Assembly (NCBI GenBank): GCA_963757335.1
Contig: CAVWRJ010000011.1
Location: 1 to 64,000 of the forward strand
DNA: 64,000 nucleotides
Origin: DASQPA01 sp963757335
GTDB taxonomy: Bacteria > Acidobacteriota > Thermoanaerobaculia > Multivoradales > UBA5704
Direction of reading: 5' to 3'
The notes beneath the pieces are model-generated. The model did not search any database, was not told where the DNA came from, and saw only the letters and a list, made by a program, of their open reading frames with translations. The translations under genes were made by a program, and so were the position numbers. Within the stretch, counting starts at the first letter, position 1, and each line of letters begins with the position of its first letter. Positions 16,866 through 25,951 of this stretch are shown one piece after another.

Positions 16866-16901
16866 GCCCGAGCCTCCGCCTGCAGGGCGGAGGCTCCGGG
16901 C
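16866..16901. terminator. Bidirectional hairpin between convergent genes
   Basis: GCCCGAGCCTCCGCC and GGCGGAGGCTCCGGGC form a ~15-bp stem with a 5-base loop (TGCAG), between the stops of the unknown gene (+) and the acetyltransferase (-). No strong T-run. Confidence 0.55.
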
Positions 16902-16908
16902 GGCGGCG

Positions 16909-17481
16909 CTAGAGAGTCGTCGAATCAGGCGAAGGCGGCGCCGAAAGCATCCCCACCCCCAGGTTCCCCAGGAGAGGCTTCAGGTCGAGCACCATCCGGC
17001 AGGGGAACTCGTCGGCGAGACGCGAGAAACCGAAGCGCTCGTAGAACCTTGAAGCGGTCTCGTCGATGGCATCCGTCACGAAAAGGCGGAATGCCACCGG
17101 ACCGCTCCGCGCGAGTTGGACGGTCAGACCGAGAGCTTCCTCGAACAGGTAGCGGCCGAGACCTTGACCCTGCACCCGTTCGTCGACGGCGAGGCGCGCG
17201 AGCAGCACGGCCGGAATCGGAAAGCCCGGCAGCCGATCGAGGGATTCCATAGAGCGGACCGCAGCCCGCTCCACGCTGGCGGTCGCCAGAGTGAAGTACC
17301 CCGCGATGCGTTCCGCTCCAGCCGCACCCTCGATCGCCAGGAAGGTACGGGCGAGGAGATCCTTCTCGGCATGCCGCAGCGCGAATCGGCGAAGGTAGTC
17401 GACCAGAGACGGGTGTTGGTTTCGGAAGTCCTCGAGCAGGGCCCGATGGTGCCTACCGAGCACTTCGATACGTAGGGGCAT
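16909..17481 (-). CDS. GNAT acetyltransferase, TacT-like toxin
   Basis: 190 residues with a GNAT fold. The acetyl-CoA loop is QGQGLGRYLFEEAL (~115), preceded by LARLAVDERV, and FYERFGF sits near the C-terminus. The order of motifs (LDRLPGFPIPAVLLARLAVD) is that of TacT/AtaT-type toxins, which acetylate the amino acid on charged tRNAs and stop translation. The gene lies 3 bases after a gene whose C-terminus resembles the matching antitoxin. Length is slightly above the usual ~160-175 because of a C-terminal extension (LLGNLGVGMLSAPP). Confidence 0.78.
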   Translation of the reverse strand: MPLRIEVLGRHHRALLEDFRNQHPSLVDYLRRFALRHAEKDLLARTFLAIEGAAGAERIAGYFTLATASVERAAVRSMESLDRLPGFPIPAVLLARLAVDERVQGQGLGRYLFEEALGLTVQLARSGPVAFRLFVTDAIDETASRFYERFGFSRLADEFPCRMVLDLKPLLGNLGVGMLSAPPSPDSTTL

Positions 17482-17484
17482 CGA

Positions 17485-17916
17485 TCAGGAGGCGGTCCTT
17501 TTCCACTGCAGCTGCGGTGGCCGTCCCTGCGGGTCGGCGAGGCGGGAGAGCGCCGCGCGCAGAGCCGGGCTCGGAGAGAAACCGCGGTCCAGGATCTCGG
17601 CGAGCCGCTCGACCTCGGCTTCCGACAGCTCGATACGCTCCACGACACTCTCGTCCTGCTTCCGGCGCAACCGCTCGATGGCCGGGCTCTGGAGGGTCTC
17701 GACATCCCGACCGCGCCGTGCCTCGATCCTGCGCCCGGCCTCGGCCTGCCGGATCACCCAGGACGCGAGCTCGGCGAGCTCACGAAGCAGATCGGCTTTC
17801 TGGTTTTCACGCAAGCCGAGCCGCTCGCGCAGGTCGTCGAGCTCCTCGTCGAGCATGGCATTGGTCTGGGCCTGAAAACGAGACACGGCGGCATCCCTCG
17901 CTGAGTAAGATACCAC
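17485..17916 (-). CDS. TacA-like (DUF1778-type) antitoxin with an unusual N-terminus
   Basis: 143 residues, probably from the GTG at 17916 behind CAGGAG. The C-terminal ~40 residues (RIELSEAEVERLAEILDRG, then PSPALRAAL) match the toxin-wrapping end of DUF1778/TacA antitoxins. The N-terminal part (RLGLRENQKADLLRELAEL, followed by a basic helix) is not the standard ribbon-helix-helix start and may be another DNA-binding or dimerisation module. As in known pairs, the antitoxin precedes the toxin; autoregulation of the pair is expected. Confidence 0.65.
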   Translation of the reverse strand: MVSYSARDAAVSRFQAQTNAMLDEELDDLRERLGLRENQKADLLRELAELASWVIRQAEAGRRIEARRGRDVETLQSPAIERLRRKQDESVVERIELSEAEVERLAEILDRGFSPSPALRAALSRLADPQGRPPQLQWKRTAS

Positions 17917-18003
17917 TCACTCCTGGCTGAGGCGAGCCCCCTCCTCTAGCTGTACCCTCTCCGGTTGAGCCAGGGCCGGAAGACCTGAGGTACAGTCCGC
18001 CTC

Positions 18004-18585
18004 ATGAGCCCCCAGCGCGACGAGCCGGTCCTCGCCTTTGCCTCCCGGGCGGAGTGGGAGGCGTGGCTGGCGCGGCAACATACAACCTCGAACGGCCTGT
18101 GGCTCCAGATCGCCAAGAAGAGCTCGGGGGTCGCTTCCGTCTCCTACGCGGAGGCTTTGGACATCGCCCTCTGTTATGGCTGGATCGACGGTCAGAAGGG
18201 GAAGCTCGACGAGCGCTATTGGCTGCAGCGGTTCACCCCGCGGAAGGCAAAAAGCCCGTGGTCGAAGATCAACTGCGCCAAGGCCGCCGAGCTCATCGAA
18301 AGGGGCGAGATGCGCCCCGCCGGCCTCGTGGAAGTCGAGCGCGCGAAGGCGGACGGCCGCTGGGACCGAGCCTACCAGGGCCAGAGGACCGCGACGGTGC
18401 CGGAGGACCTGAAGCGCGAGTTGGACCTGAACGACCGGGCCCGAGAGTTCTTCGCGACGCTCGACAGCGCCAACCGCTACGCCATCCTCTATCGGATCGA
18501 AGAAGCCAAGAAACCCGAGACCCGCGCCCGGCGGATCGCGAAGTATGTCGCGATGCTCGACGAAGGGAAGAAGATCCACCCGTAA
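18004..18585 (+). CDS. YdeI/OmdA-family protein
   Basis: 193 residues of the YdeI family: SNGLWLQIAKKSSG, the signature DIALCYGWIDGQKG, and FTPRKAKSPWSKIN. Homologues have been tied to survival against polymyxin or bacteriocin, but the biochemical role is unknown. Likely cytoplasmic. Single gene in its own unit. Confidence 0.85.
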   Translation: MSPQRDEPVLAFASRAEWEAWLARQHTTSNGLWLQIAKKSSGVASVSYAEALDIALCYGWIDGQKGKLDERYWLQRFTPRKAKSPWSKINCAKAAELIERGEMRPAGLVEVERAKADGRWDRAYQGQRTATVPEDLKRELDLNDRAREFFATLDSANRYAILYRIEEAKKPETRARRIAKYVAMLDEGKKIHP

Positions 18586-18724
18586 GGGCCGGCGGGCCTA
18601 CCGTACCGAGAGAAAAGCCTCCCCGGCCGCTAAAGCCAATCTCCGGAAACCGCGCCTGCTACACTCCCCTGCCGAGGCGCCCGCCGGTGACGATCGAGGC
18701 GCACCGACACTGGAGGAGAAATAC

Positions 18725-19141
18725 ATGGAACCTGAGACTCGCACCGCTCCCACCTCGAAGGGGATGCTCTGGACCGGACGCATCCTCAGCACGATCGCCG
18801 TACTGTTTCTACTCATGGACGGCGTGATGAAATGGATCAAGCCGGCGCCGGTCGTGGCGGCGACGGTTCGGCTCGGCTGGCCCGAGAGCGCCCTCTTCGG
18901 GCTGGGGATTCTCCTCGTCGTCTGCACTCTCCTCTATGCGGTGCCGCAGACGGCGGTTCTCGGCGCGATCCTCCTGACCGGCTACCTCGGCGGCGCCACC
19001 GCGACCCACGTGCGGATCGGCGAGCCGCTCTTCCCGGTTCTGTTCCCGGCGATCATGGGCCTGCTGATCTGGGGCGGGCTGTTCCTCCGCGACCGACGGC
19101 TCCGCGCCCTCCTTCCTCTCCGCGCTCCTATAGCACCATGA
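18725..19141 (+). CDS. DoxX-like small membrane protein
   Basis: 138 residues with four membrane helices, in the DoxX-like family (KGMLWTGRILSTIAVLFLLMD at the start, then GYLGGATATHVRIGEP). The ATG at 18725 follows GGAGGAGAAATAC. DoxX-type proteins are linked to redox or thiol stress in some bacteria; no specific role can be assigned here. Ends just before the hairpin cluster. Confidence 0.85.
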   Translation: MEPETRTAPTSKGMLWTGRILSTIAVLFLLMDGVMKWIKPAPVVAATVRLGWPESALFGLGILLVVCTLLYAVPQTAVLGAILLTGYLGGATATHVRIGEPLFPVLFPAIMGLLIWGGLFLRDRRLRALLPLRAPIAP

Positions 19142-19160
19142 CACGGCTGACGACCCCGGC

Positions 19161-19270
19161 CGGAGATAAATCTCCGCCCTAGGGGCTGCGCCGGATGAAT
19201 CCGGCTTCGAAGCTGGCTTTAGCCAGCGCAACTCACAGCCCGGAGTTATCTCCGGGCGGGAGCTCCGCCC
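19161..19270. repeat. Cluster of five consecutive small hairpins
   Basis: Five inverted repeats in 110 bp: CGGAGATAAATCTCCG (19161), GCCGGATGAATCCGGC (19190), GCTGGCTTTAGCCAGC (19212), CCCGGAGTTATCTCCGGG (19239) and GGCGGGAGCTCCGCC (~19255). The first four have A/T-rich loops of 4-6 bases. It follows the DoxX gene and precedes the leader of the BNR protein. No ORF is convincing. It has the look of an intergenic mobile repeat or an RNA-structure element. Confidence 0.8.
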
Positions 19271-19418
19271 GAGGAAACGCGACCTATGGGCTCGCCAGGC
19301 GGCGTCACGGCCAATCTGGACGGACCGCAGCCCCTCTTTCCCAGGCAGCCCGTTCCCCCCCACCTCTCCACTGTGGTAAACATCGCCTCCGGACATATCG
19401 GCCCATCCCAAGGAGCTC

Positions 19419-22400
19419 ATGATGCCGCGATTCCACACCCCCGCCCTCCTGTCCAGGCTCGGTTTCGCCCTGACGGCCCTGGCCGCCCTGCTGCTCCTGC
19501 TGCCGATCCCGGCCCAGGCCGCCAAGGGGAAGGAGGGCAGGGCCGAACGCGCCGAGCGGGCCGAGAACGCCGCGGCGGTCGACCCCATGCTCTTGAAGGA
19601 CCTTCCCTGGCGCGAGGTCGGCCCCTTCCGGGGGGGCAGGGTGGCGGCGGTCACCGGGGTTCCTTCGCAGCCGCTCACCTACTACTTCGGCGCCACCGGC
19701 GGCGGGGTGTGGAAGACGACCGATGGCGGGGGGAACTGGAAGAACGTCTCGGACGGCTTCTTCGGCGGCTCGATCGGCGCCGTGGCGGTCGCCGAGGGGG
19801 ACCCGAACGTCGTCTACGTCGGCGGCGGCGAGGTCACCGTCCGCGGCAACGTCTCGCCCGGCAACGGCCTCTGGAAGTCGAGCGACGCCGGCCAGACCTG
19901 GACCTCCTTAGGGTTCGCCGACGCACAGCACATCCCGCGCATCCGGGTCCACCCCAAGAACCCCGACCTCGTCTACATGGCCGTCCTCGGCCACGCCTTC
20001 GGCCCCAACGACACCCGAGGCGTCTACCGCTCGAAGGATGGTGGCAAGAGCTGGGAGCGCATCCTCTTCGTCAGCCGGGACGCCGGGGCGATCGATCTCA
20101 TCCTCGATCCGGTCAACCCGCGGATCGTCTACGCCTCGACCTGGCGGTTCAGGCGGACCCCCTGGGGCTTCGACAGCGGCGGCTCGGGCTCGGCGCTCTG
20201 GAAGTCGACCGACGGCGGGGACAGCTGGAAGGAGCTGTCGCGGAAGCCCGGGATGCCCAAGGGGACCCTCGGCATCATCGGCATCACTGTCTCGCCGTCC
20301 AATCCCCAGAACCTCTACGCCATCGTCGAGGCCGAGGACGGCGGGGTCCTCCGCTCGAAAGACGGCGGCGAGACCTGGCAGAAGGTGAGCGAGGAGCGCG
20401 ATCTGCGCCAGCGCGCCTGGTACTACAGCCGGATCTTCGCCGACCCCAAGGACGAGGATGCGGTCTACGTCCCCAATGTCCAGTTCCACAAGTCGAAGGA
20501 CGGCGGCAAGACCTGGACGACGATCCGTACTCCGCACGGCGACAACCACGACCTCTGGATCGCCCCCTCTGATCCGCTCCGAATGATCGAGTCGAACGAC
20601 GGCGGCGCCAACGTGACGACCGACGGCGGCACCTCCTGGTCGACCGAGGACAACCAGCCGACGGCGCAGTTCTACCGGGTGTCGACCGACAGCGCCTTCC
20701 CCTATCGCCTCTTAGGCGCCCAGCAGGACAACTCGGCGCTCCGCATCCGCCACCGCTCGGACGGCTCCGGGATCGGCCGCGGCGACTGGGATGTGACAGC
20801 GGGCGGCGAGAGCGGCTATATCGTGGCCGATCCCAAGGATCCGGACATCGTCTATGGCGGCTCCTATGGCGGCTTCCTCACCCGGTTGAACCACCGGACG
20901 AACGAGTTTCGGGACGTCAACCCCTGGCCCGACAACCCCATGGGCCACGGCGCGGCCGACTTGGAGTACCGCTTCCAGTGGAACTTCCCCATCGCCACCT
21001 CGCCCCACGACCCGAAGACCCTCTATGCCGCCGCCAACGTGCTGTTCAAAACCACCGACGGCGGCTCGTCCTGGAGCGTCATCAGCCCCGACCTCACCAG
21101 GAACGACAAGTCGAAGGAGGGGCCCGCGGGCGGCCCGATCACCAAGGACAATACGAGCGTCGAGTACTACGACACGATCTTCTACGTCGCCGAGTCCCCG
21201 CTCGCGGCCGGGCTCCTCTGGGTCGGCTCGGACGACGGCCTCGTCCACCTGTCGCAGGATGGCGGCAAGAGCTGGAAGGACGTCACCCCCAAGGGGATGC
21301 CCGACTGGATCATGATCAACAGCATCGATCCCTCGCCCTACGAGAAGGGGGGCGCCTACGTCGCCGCCACGATGTACAAGTCGGACGATTTCCGCCCCTA
21401 TCTCTACAAGACGAGCGACTACGGCGCCACCTGGACCCGGATCGTCGACGGCATCCCCGCCGACCAGTTCACCCGGGTGATCCGTGCCGACCCGGCCCAG
21501 AAGGGGCTCCTCTACGCCGGCACCGAGCGCGGCATCTACGTCTCCTGGGACGACGGCGGGCACTGGCAGTCGCTCCAGGGGAAGCTCCCGATCGTCCCGG
21601 TGACCGACCTCCTGGTCCGCGATGGCAGCCTGATCGCCGCCACTCAAGGCCGCGCCTTCTGGATGCTCGACGACCTCACCCCGCTCCGCGAGATGGCGAG
21701 CCAGCCCGGCGGTTTCGCCGGCTCTGGCGGTTCTGGCAATTCTGGTGGCAGGTCCGCGGGCAAGCCGTTCCACCTCTTCGTCCCCCAGCTCACCTACCGC
21801 AGCCTGGTGGGAGGCGGCTTCCGGGCGCCCAGAAACGAGGGCACCAACCCACCCGGGGGCGTCTCGGTCTACTACACGCTCGCAAACGTCGCCCCGGGCA
21901 CCGCGGTCAAGCTCGAATTTCTCACCCGGGACGGCAAGCTCGTCCGCGCCTTCTCGGGGGAGGTGAAGACCCCGGCCCAGAAGGCGGAAGACAAGAAGGT
22001 GGCGACCGCCAGAGAGAAGGAGGAGAAGGGGAAGGTCACCCCTGCCGAGCCCGCCTCGGGTCCGGGCGCGGGGTCTCCCAAGGCGGGAGAGAAGAAAGAA
22101 GGGGAGAAGGGCGAGGCGACAGCCGCTGGTGGAGAGGAGGAGGATAGCGGCCGTGGGGCGCCACCGGAACCGAAGGTGCCGGCCGAGCCGGGCCTCAACC
22201 GCTTCGCCTGGGATCTCGCCTACCCCGGGGCCAAGCGCTTCCCCGGCCTCGTGCTGTGGGGTGGCGGTGGTCTCTCCGGACCGACGGTCGTCCCCGGCAG
22301 CTACCAGGTGCGGCTGACGGTGGGCAAGGAGTCGGCGACCCTGCCGTTCGAGGTCAAGCCCGACCCTCGCGCCTCGGCCAGCCAGCAGGACCTTGAGGCG

Positions 22401-22865
22401 CAGTTCGAATTCTTGACGGCGACCCGCGACAAGCTGTCGGAGATCCACGAGCAGATCAAGAAGATCCGCGACGTCCGCGCCCAGTTGAACGACTTGAAAA
22501 AGCGCCTGGGCAAGGGCGACGAACGAAAGCCGCTCGTCCTTGCGGCCGACGATCTCGACAAGAAGATGACGACGATCGAGGAGGCCCTCTACCAGACCAA
22601 GAACCACAGCAACGAGGACCCGCTCAACTTCCCCATCCGCCTGAACGACAAGCTCGCCAACCTCGCCCAGTCGGTGTCGACCGGCGACTACCCCCCCACC
22701 GCCCAGGCCCAGGCAGTACGCAAGGAGCTGATGGCGGCGATCGACGTCCAGCTCGGGAAGCTCAAGGAGGTCTGGGACAAAGACCTCCCCGCCTTCGACA
22801 AGAAGGTGGCGGAGAGCGGCGTGCCGGCGGTGCTCGTCAAGGTGGAGGAGACGAAGAAGGAGTAG
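19419..22865 (+). CDS. Secreted BNR/Asp-box (VPS10/sortilin-like) beta-propeller protein
   Basis: 1148 residues, starting at ATGATG behind AAGGAGCTC, with signal peptide (FALTALAALLLLLPIPAQA). Eleven Asp-box turns are visible (for example KTTDGGGNWK, RSKDGGKSWE, KSTDGGDSWK, KSKDGGKTWT, LSQDGGKSWK, KTSDYGATWT), giving one or two large beta-propellers over residues ~45-750. A Lys/Glu/Gly-rich linker (~855-930) is followed by a FlgD-like beta domain and a C-terminal coiled coil. Members of this family are abundant in Acidobacteria; glycosidase activity is often annotated but not shown. Single gene. Confidence 0.88.
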   Translation: MMPRFHTPALLSRLGFALTALAALLLLLPIPAQAAKGKEGRAERAERAENAAAVDPMLLKDLPWREVGPFRGGRVAAVTGVPSQPLTYYFGATGGGVWKTTDGGGNWKNVSDGFFGGSIGAVAVAEGDPNVVYVGGGEVTVRGNVSPGNGLWKSSDAGQTWTSLGFADAQHIPRIRVHPKNPDLVYMAVLGHAFGPNDTRGVYRSKDGGKSWERILFVSRDAGAIDLILDPVNPRIVYASTWRFRRTPWGFDSGGSGSALWKSTDGGDSWKELSRKPGMPKGTLGIIGITVSPSNPQNLYAIVEAEDGGVLRSKDGGETWQKVSEERDLRQRAWYYSRIFADPKDEDAVYVPNVQFHKSKDGGKTWTTIRTPHGDNHDLWIAPSDPLRMIESNDGGANVTTDGGTSWSTEDNQPTAQFYRVSTDSAFPYRLLGAQQDNSALRIRHRSDGSGIGRGDWDVTAGGESGYIVADPKDPDIVYGGSYGGFLTRLNHRTNEFRDVNPWPDNPMGHGAADLEYRFQWNFPIATSPHDPKTLYAAANVLFKTTDGGSSWSVISPDLTRNDKSKEGPAGGPITKDNTSVEYYDTIFYVAESPLAAGLLWVGSDDGLVHLSQDGGKSWKDVTPKGMPDWIMINSIDPSPYEKGGAYVAATMYKSDDFRPYLYKTSDYGATWTRIVDGIPADQFTRVIRADPAQKGLLYAGTERGIYVSWDDGGHWQSLQGKLPIVPVTDLLVRDGSLIAATQGRAFWMLDDLTPLREMASQPGGFAGSGGSGNSGGRSAGKPFHLFVPQLTYRSLVGGGFRAPRNEGTNPPGGVSVYYTLANVAPGTAVKLEFLTRDGKLVRAFSGEVKTPAQKAEDKKVATAREKEEKGKVTPAEPASGPGAGSPKAGEKKEGEKGEATAAGGEEEDSGRGAPPEPKVPAEPGLNRFAWDLAYPGAKRFPGLVLWGGGGLSGPTVVPGSYQVRLTVGKESATLPFEVKPDPRASASQQDLEAQFEFLTATRDKLSEIHEQIKKIRDVRAQLNDLKKRLGKGDERKPLVLAADDLDKKMTTIEEALYQTKNHSNEDPLNFPIRLNDKLANLAQSVSTGDYPPTAQAQAVRKELMAAIDVQLGKLKEVWDKDLPAFDKKVAESGVPAVLVKVEETKKE

Positions 22866-22899
22866 CCGGCTGCCCTCAAACCGACCGGCGCGGATCTGC

Positions 22900-23014
22900 C
22901 CCTAGGCGGTCTGTCACGGCTCCCCCCTGCCCCAACCCTCCCCTTCCCAGGGGGAGGACCCTTCGCCGAAAAGCTCTCGCTACCTGTCGATTCAACCTCG
23001 ACAGACCGCTAGGG
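22900..23014. repeat. Inverted 15-bp pair around the BNR/kinase junction
   Basis: CCCTAGGCGGTCTGTC near 22900 and GACAGACCGCTAGGG near 23000 are inverted copies apart from one base. Inside lie CCCTCCCCTTCCCAGGGGGAGG and a 7-bp hairpin CTGTCGA/TCGACAG (22987-23007). The right arm contains the stop of the kinase gene. Possibly a shared terminator region of convergent genes. Confidence 0.5.
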
Positions 23015-25084
23015 ACGGACGGTGCGGGCGGGGGGCGGGGGGGGGAGGAGCAGGTGCGAGGTGGGCACCCACTGGGCCGCCATCCGCCGCTCCTCTTCGA
23101 GCGCGGTGAGCGGGCTCTCCCCCTCCTCCGCCGGGGTGATCTCCAGCCGCCAGTGCAGGTGCCCCTCGACCGCCATCCGCTCGAGCTCCGCGGCGACCGC
23201 CCCGGCATCGGCGGGACGCCGGGCGGGATCGCGCTCCAGCAGGTGCCGGATGAGCGAATCGAGGGCGGGCGGCAGGTCCGGGACGATCCGGCGCAGGGGG
23301 CGGTAGTCGCCGAAGACGGTGGCTTTCAAGATGTCCGCCACGCTGCGCCCGGCGAAGGGGGCCATGCCGGCCAGGCACTGGTAGAGGACGACCCCGAGGG
23401 CGAAGAGGTCGCCCGAGCGGCTGGAGCCCCGGCCTTGAAGGCTCTCCGGCGGCATGTATCCGGGGGTGCCGAAGATCGCGTCGGTCGTGGCGCCGGAGCC
23501 GGCCCGGGGGGCCGCGGCGGTGACGAGGTCGGCGATGCCGAAGTCGGTGACCTTGATCCCCCCGTCGATGCCGAGGAGGATGTTGGCCGGCTTGATGTCC
23601 CGGTGCAGGATGCCGCGCTCGTGGGCGACCGCCAGGCCGCGCGCCACGGCCGCTCCCAGGGGGATGACCTCGCCGGCGTCGAGCCGCCCGCGGCGCCAGA
23701 GCAGGCGCTCGAGGCTCACCCCCTGGACATACTCCATGGCGATGAAGGCCCCCTCCGGGGCGTCCTCGACGTCGTAGATCGAGACCACGTTGCCGTGGTT
23801 CACCCGGGCCACGGTCACCGCCTCGTGGAGGAGGGTCGAGAGCAGGTCGCGGCAGACCTCGGGGGCGAGCGCGATCCCCAGGCGCACCGTCTTGAGCGCC
23901 ACCGGGCGCTGGAGCTTGGGGTCCCAGCCGCGAAAGACCGTGCCCATGGCGCCCATCCCCAGGTACTCGACGACCTGGTAGCGGCCGAGGAAGACGTTGT
24001 CGAGCGACTGGCGGTCCTGGAGGCTCTTGGCGAGGGCGTCGAAGGCATCCTTCAAGTCGGCGATCTCGTCGCCCGTCCCTCCCCCACCGCCGGCCCCGGC
24101 CAACCGGCGCTGGGCGCTCGCCATGTCGCGGAGCGGGCGGACGAGCGAGGCCCAGGCGAGGGCGGAGACGAGGAGGACGAGGAGGAGGGCGGCACCGCCG
24201 GCGAGCGCCGCCTGGCGCCGCATCCGCCAGCCGACCGCCTCCGCCACCCGGCTCGGCTGCCGCGAGAGGACGACCCACTCGGCCCCGGCGACCGGGGCGT
24301 AGGCACCGATGACCTCGCCCCCCTGGCGGCCCGGAAAGCGGCCGGCGCCCTGGACCCGGCCGGCGAGCGCGGTCTCGACCATCCGCGGCGGAAAGGCGGC
24401 GAGCGAGGTGGCGGAGCCCACGACGACGCTGCCGTCGCGCCGCGCCAGCAGGAGGTCGGCCGCCTCGCCCAGCTCGACCGGGCTCAAGATCTCGAAGAGC
24501 GGGGCGCCGTCGGCGACCAGGATCACCGCCCCACCCCCCTCCGGCAGCGGGGCGCGGAGGCGCAGGAGCGGCGGCGGCGGTCCGGGCACGGCGAGAACCG
24601 CCGCATCTCCCTGGACATCCCCGTGAACGGCGAGCGCCGCCGCCACTCGCGCCCGGGCCGCGGGATCTCTGAGCTGCGCCCGCACCGCCTCCCCGCCGTG
24701 GGCGTCGACGACGGCGATCCCCAGAATCCCGAGATCGGACCAGGCGGCGAGGTCCTGCCCGAGGAGCTCCTGGGCCGCCGGGGAGCGCGGGTCGGCCAGG
24801 GCCGGGTTCCCCGCCGCTCCGGCGGCCAGGGCCTGCCGGACGTCGAGGAAGGCCGCCACCCGCGCCGCCGCGGTCTCCGCCGCCACGATGTGGGTGCGCT
24901 GGACCTGGTCGTAGAGGGCGTCGGTGTTGGCGTGGACGAGGCCGAAGTAGGCGATGGCGAGCGGCAGCAGACCGACGAGGGCGAGGAAGAAGGCCACCCG
25001 GGTGAGGAGGCGGGGGCGGGCGAGCCGGCGGAATCTTCTCTGCCAAAGATCGCCGACCGGCCGGCCGCCGCTCACCGCGCTCAC
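23009..25084 (-). CDS. Receptor-type Ser/Thr protein kinase with extracellular sensor and HAMP
   Basis: 691 residues from a GTG at 25084 that overlaps the TGA of the upstream regulator as GTGA. An N-terminal membrane helix (VAFFLALVGLLPLAIAYFG), a ~250-residue extracytoplasmic sensor resembling dCache, and a second helix (AALAGGAALLLVLLVSALAW) with a HAMP-like segment precede the kinase domain (~355-620). The kinase has VALKTV, HRDIKPANILL, DFG and GTPGYMPPESL, so it should be active. A sensor-HAMP front end is typical of histidine kinases and chemoreceptors, not of Ser/Thr kinases. It forms an operon with the OmpR-type regulator, suggesting Ser/Thr phosphorylation feeds into that regulator. 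Confidence 0.88.
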   Translation of the reverse strand: MSAVSGGRPVGDLWQRRFRRLARPRLLTRVAFFLALVGLLPLAIAYFGLVHANTDALYDQVQRTHIVAAETAAARVAAFLDVRQALAAGAAGNPALADPRSPAAQELLGQDLAAWSDLGILGIAVVDAHGGEAVRAQLRDPAARARVAAALAVHGDVQGDAAVLAVPGPPPPLLRLRAPLPEGGGAVILVADGAPLFEILSPVELGEAADLLLARRDGSVVVGSATSLAAFPPRMVETALAGRVQGAGRFPGRQGGEVIGAYAPVAGAEWVVLSRQPSRVAEAVGWRMRRQAALAGGAALLLVLLVSALAWASLVRPLRDMASAQRRLAGAGGGGGTGDEIADLKDAFDALAKSLQDRQSLDNVFLGRYQVVEYLGMGAMGTVFRGWDPKLQRPVALKTVRLGIALAPEVCRDLLSTLLHEAVTVARVNHGNVVSIYDVEDAPEGAFIAMEYVQGVSLERLLWRRGRLDAGEVIPLGAAVARGLAVAHERGILHRDIKPANILLGIDGGIKVTDFGIADLVTAAAPRAGSGATTDAIFGTPGYMPPESLQGRGSSRSGDLFALGVVLYQCLAGMAPFAGRSVADILKATVFGDYRPLRRIVPDLPPALDSLIRHLLERDPARRPADAGAVAAELERMAVEGHLHWRLEITPAEEGESPLTALEEERRMAAQWVPTSHLLLPPPPPARTVRP

Positions 25085-25812
25085 GGGGTCTTGGCGGGCC
25101 GGGCCGGGCCGGCCGGCGTCGGGAAGCGGTACCCCGCGCCGCGCTCGGTGACGATGTAGCGCGGCCGGGAGGGGGTGGGCTCGATCTTCGCCCGCAGGCG
25201 GTGGATGTGGACCCTCAAGGTATCCTCGAAGACCTCGTCGACCGGCCACAGCCGGCGGAGGAGAAAGGCGGTCTCGACGACCCGGCCGGCGTTCCTGATG
25301 AGGACGTAGAGGAGCTTGGTCTCGGTCGAGGTGAGCGACACCTGCCGGCCGGCAACCTGGGCCCGCTGGTGGGCGAAGTCGACCGCCAGGTGCTCGTCGA
25401 TCGGCACCACCGGCTGCAGGCAGTAGGCGAAGTCGCCGATGCGGCGGAGCACGCGCTCCACCCGCGCCACCATCTCACGCGGCTTGAACGGCTTGACGAT
25501 GTAGTCCTCGGCGAAGCTCTGGATGGCCGCGACGACGGTCTCCTCCGCGTCGACCGAGGTGAGGAGGACGACGGGGAGGTCGCTCCACTCCTGGAGCCGG
25601 CGGCAGAGCTCTAAGCCGTCGAGGCCGGGCAGGAGGATGTCGACGACAGCCAGGTGCGGCAGCCCGCGCTCCCCGACGAGCTCCAGGGCGCGCTCCGCCG
25701 ACGCCGCCGGCCAGACCTCGAAGCCGGCGGCGGTCAGCTCCCGCGCGATGAGACGCAGGAGGTCCGGATCGTCCTCGACCGTCAGGATTCGGCGTACCCC
25801 GTCCTTTTGCAC
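25081..25812 (-). CDS. OmpR/PhoB-family response regulator
   Basis: 243 residues. An N-terminal receiver has the acidic pair VEDDPD, the phosphorylation site in AVVDILLPG (~56), Thr in LLTS and Lys in VKPF. The C-terminal winged helix has LTSTETKLLYVL and DTLRVHIHRLRAKI, with a final GAGYRF. A transcription regulator. First gene of a two-gene operon with the sensor Ser/Thr kinase (GTGA overlap); no histidine kinase is directly coupled, so it may be fed by the hybrid kinases nearby or by Ser/Thr phosphorylation. A proline/alanine tail of ~12 residues is unusual. Confidence 0.92.
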   Translation of the reverse strand: MQKDGVRRILTVEDDPDLLRLIARELTAAGFEVWPAASAERALELVGERGLPHLAVVDILLPGLDGLELCRRLQEWSDLPVVLLTSVDAEETVVAAIQSFAEDYIVKPFKPREMVARVERVLRRIGDFAYCLQPVVPIDEHLAVDFAHQRAQVAGRQVSLTSTETKLLYVLIRNAGRVVETAFLLRRLWPVDEVFEDTLRVHIHRLRAKIEPTPSRPRYIVTERGAGYRFPTPAGPARPAKTP

Positions 25813-25951
25813 TCAGGCCTCGGCGAGCAGAGAGAAGTTCTTAAAGGAGCGTTTGAGTGGTGCCATTCTAGTGCAGCTTCGGCCCGATGCCGTAATCTGC
25901 TTCGTAATCTACGCTGCATATACTTGGAAGCCCCGCCACCGGGACCCCTAC

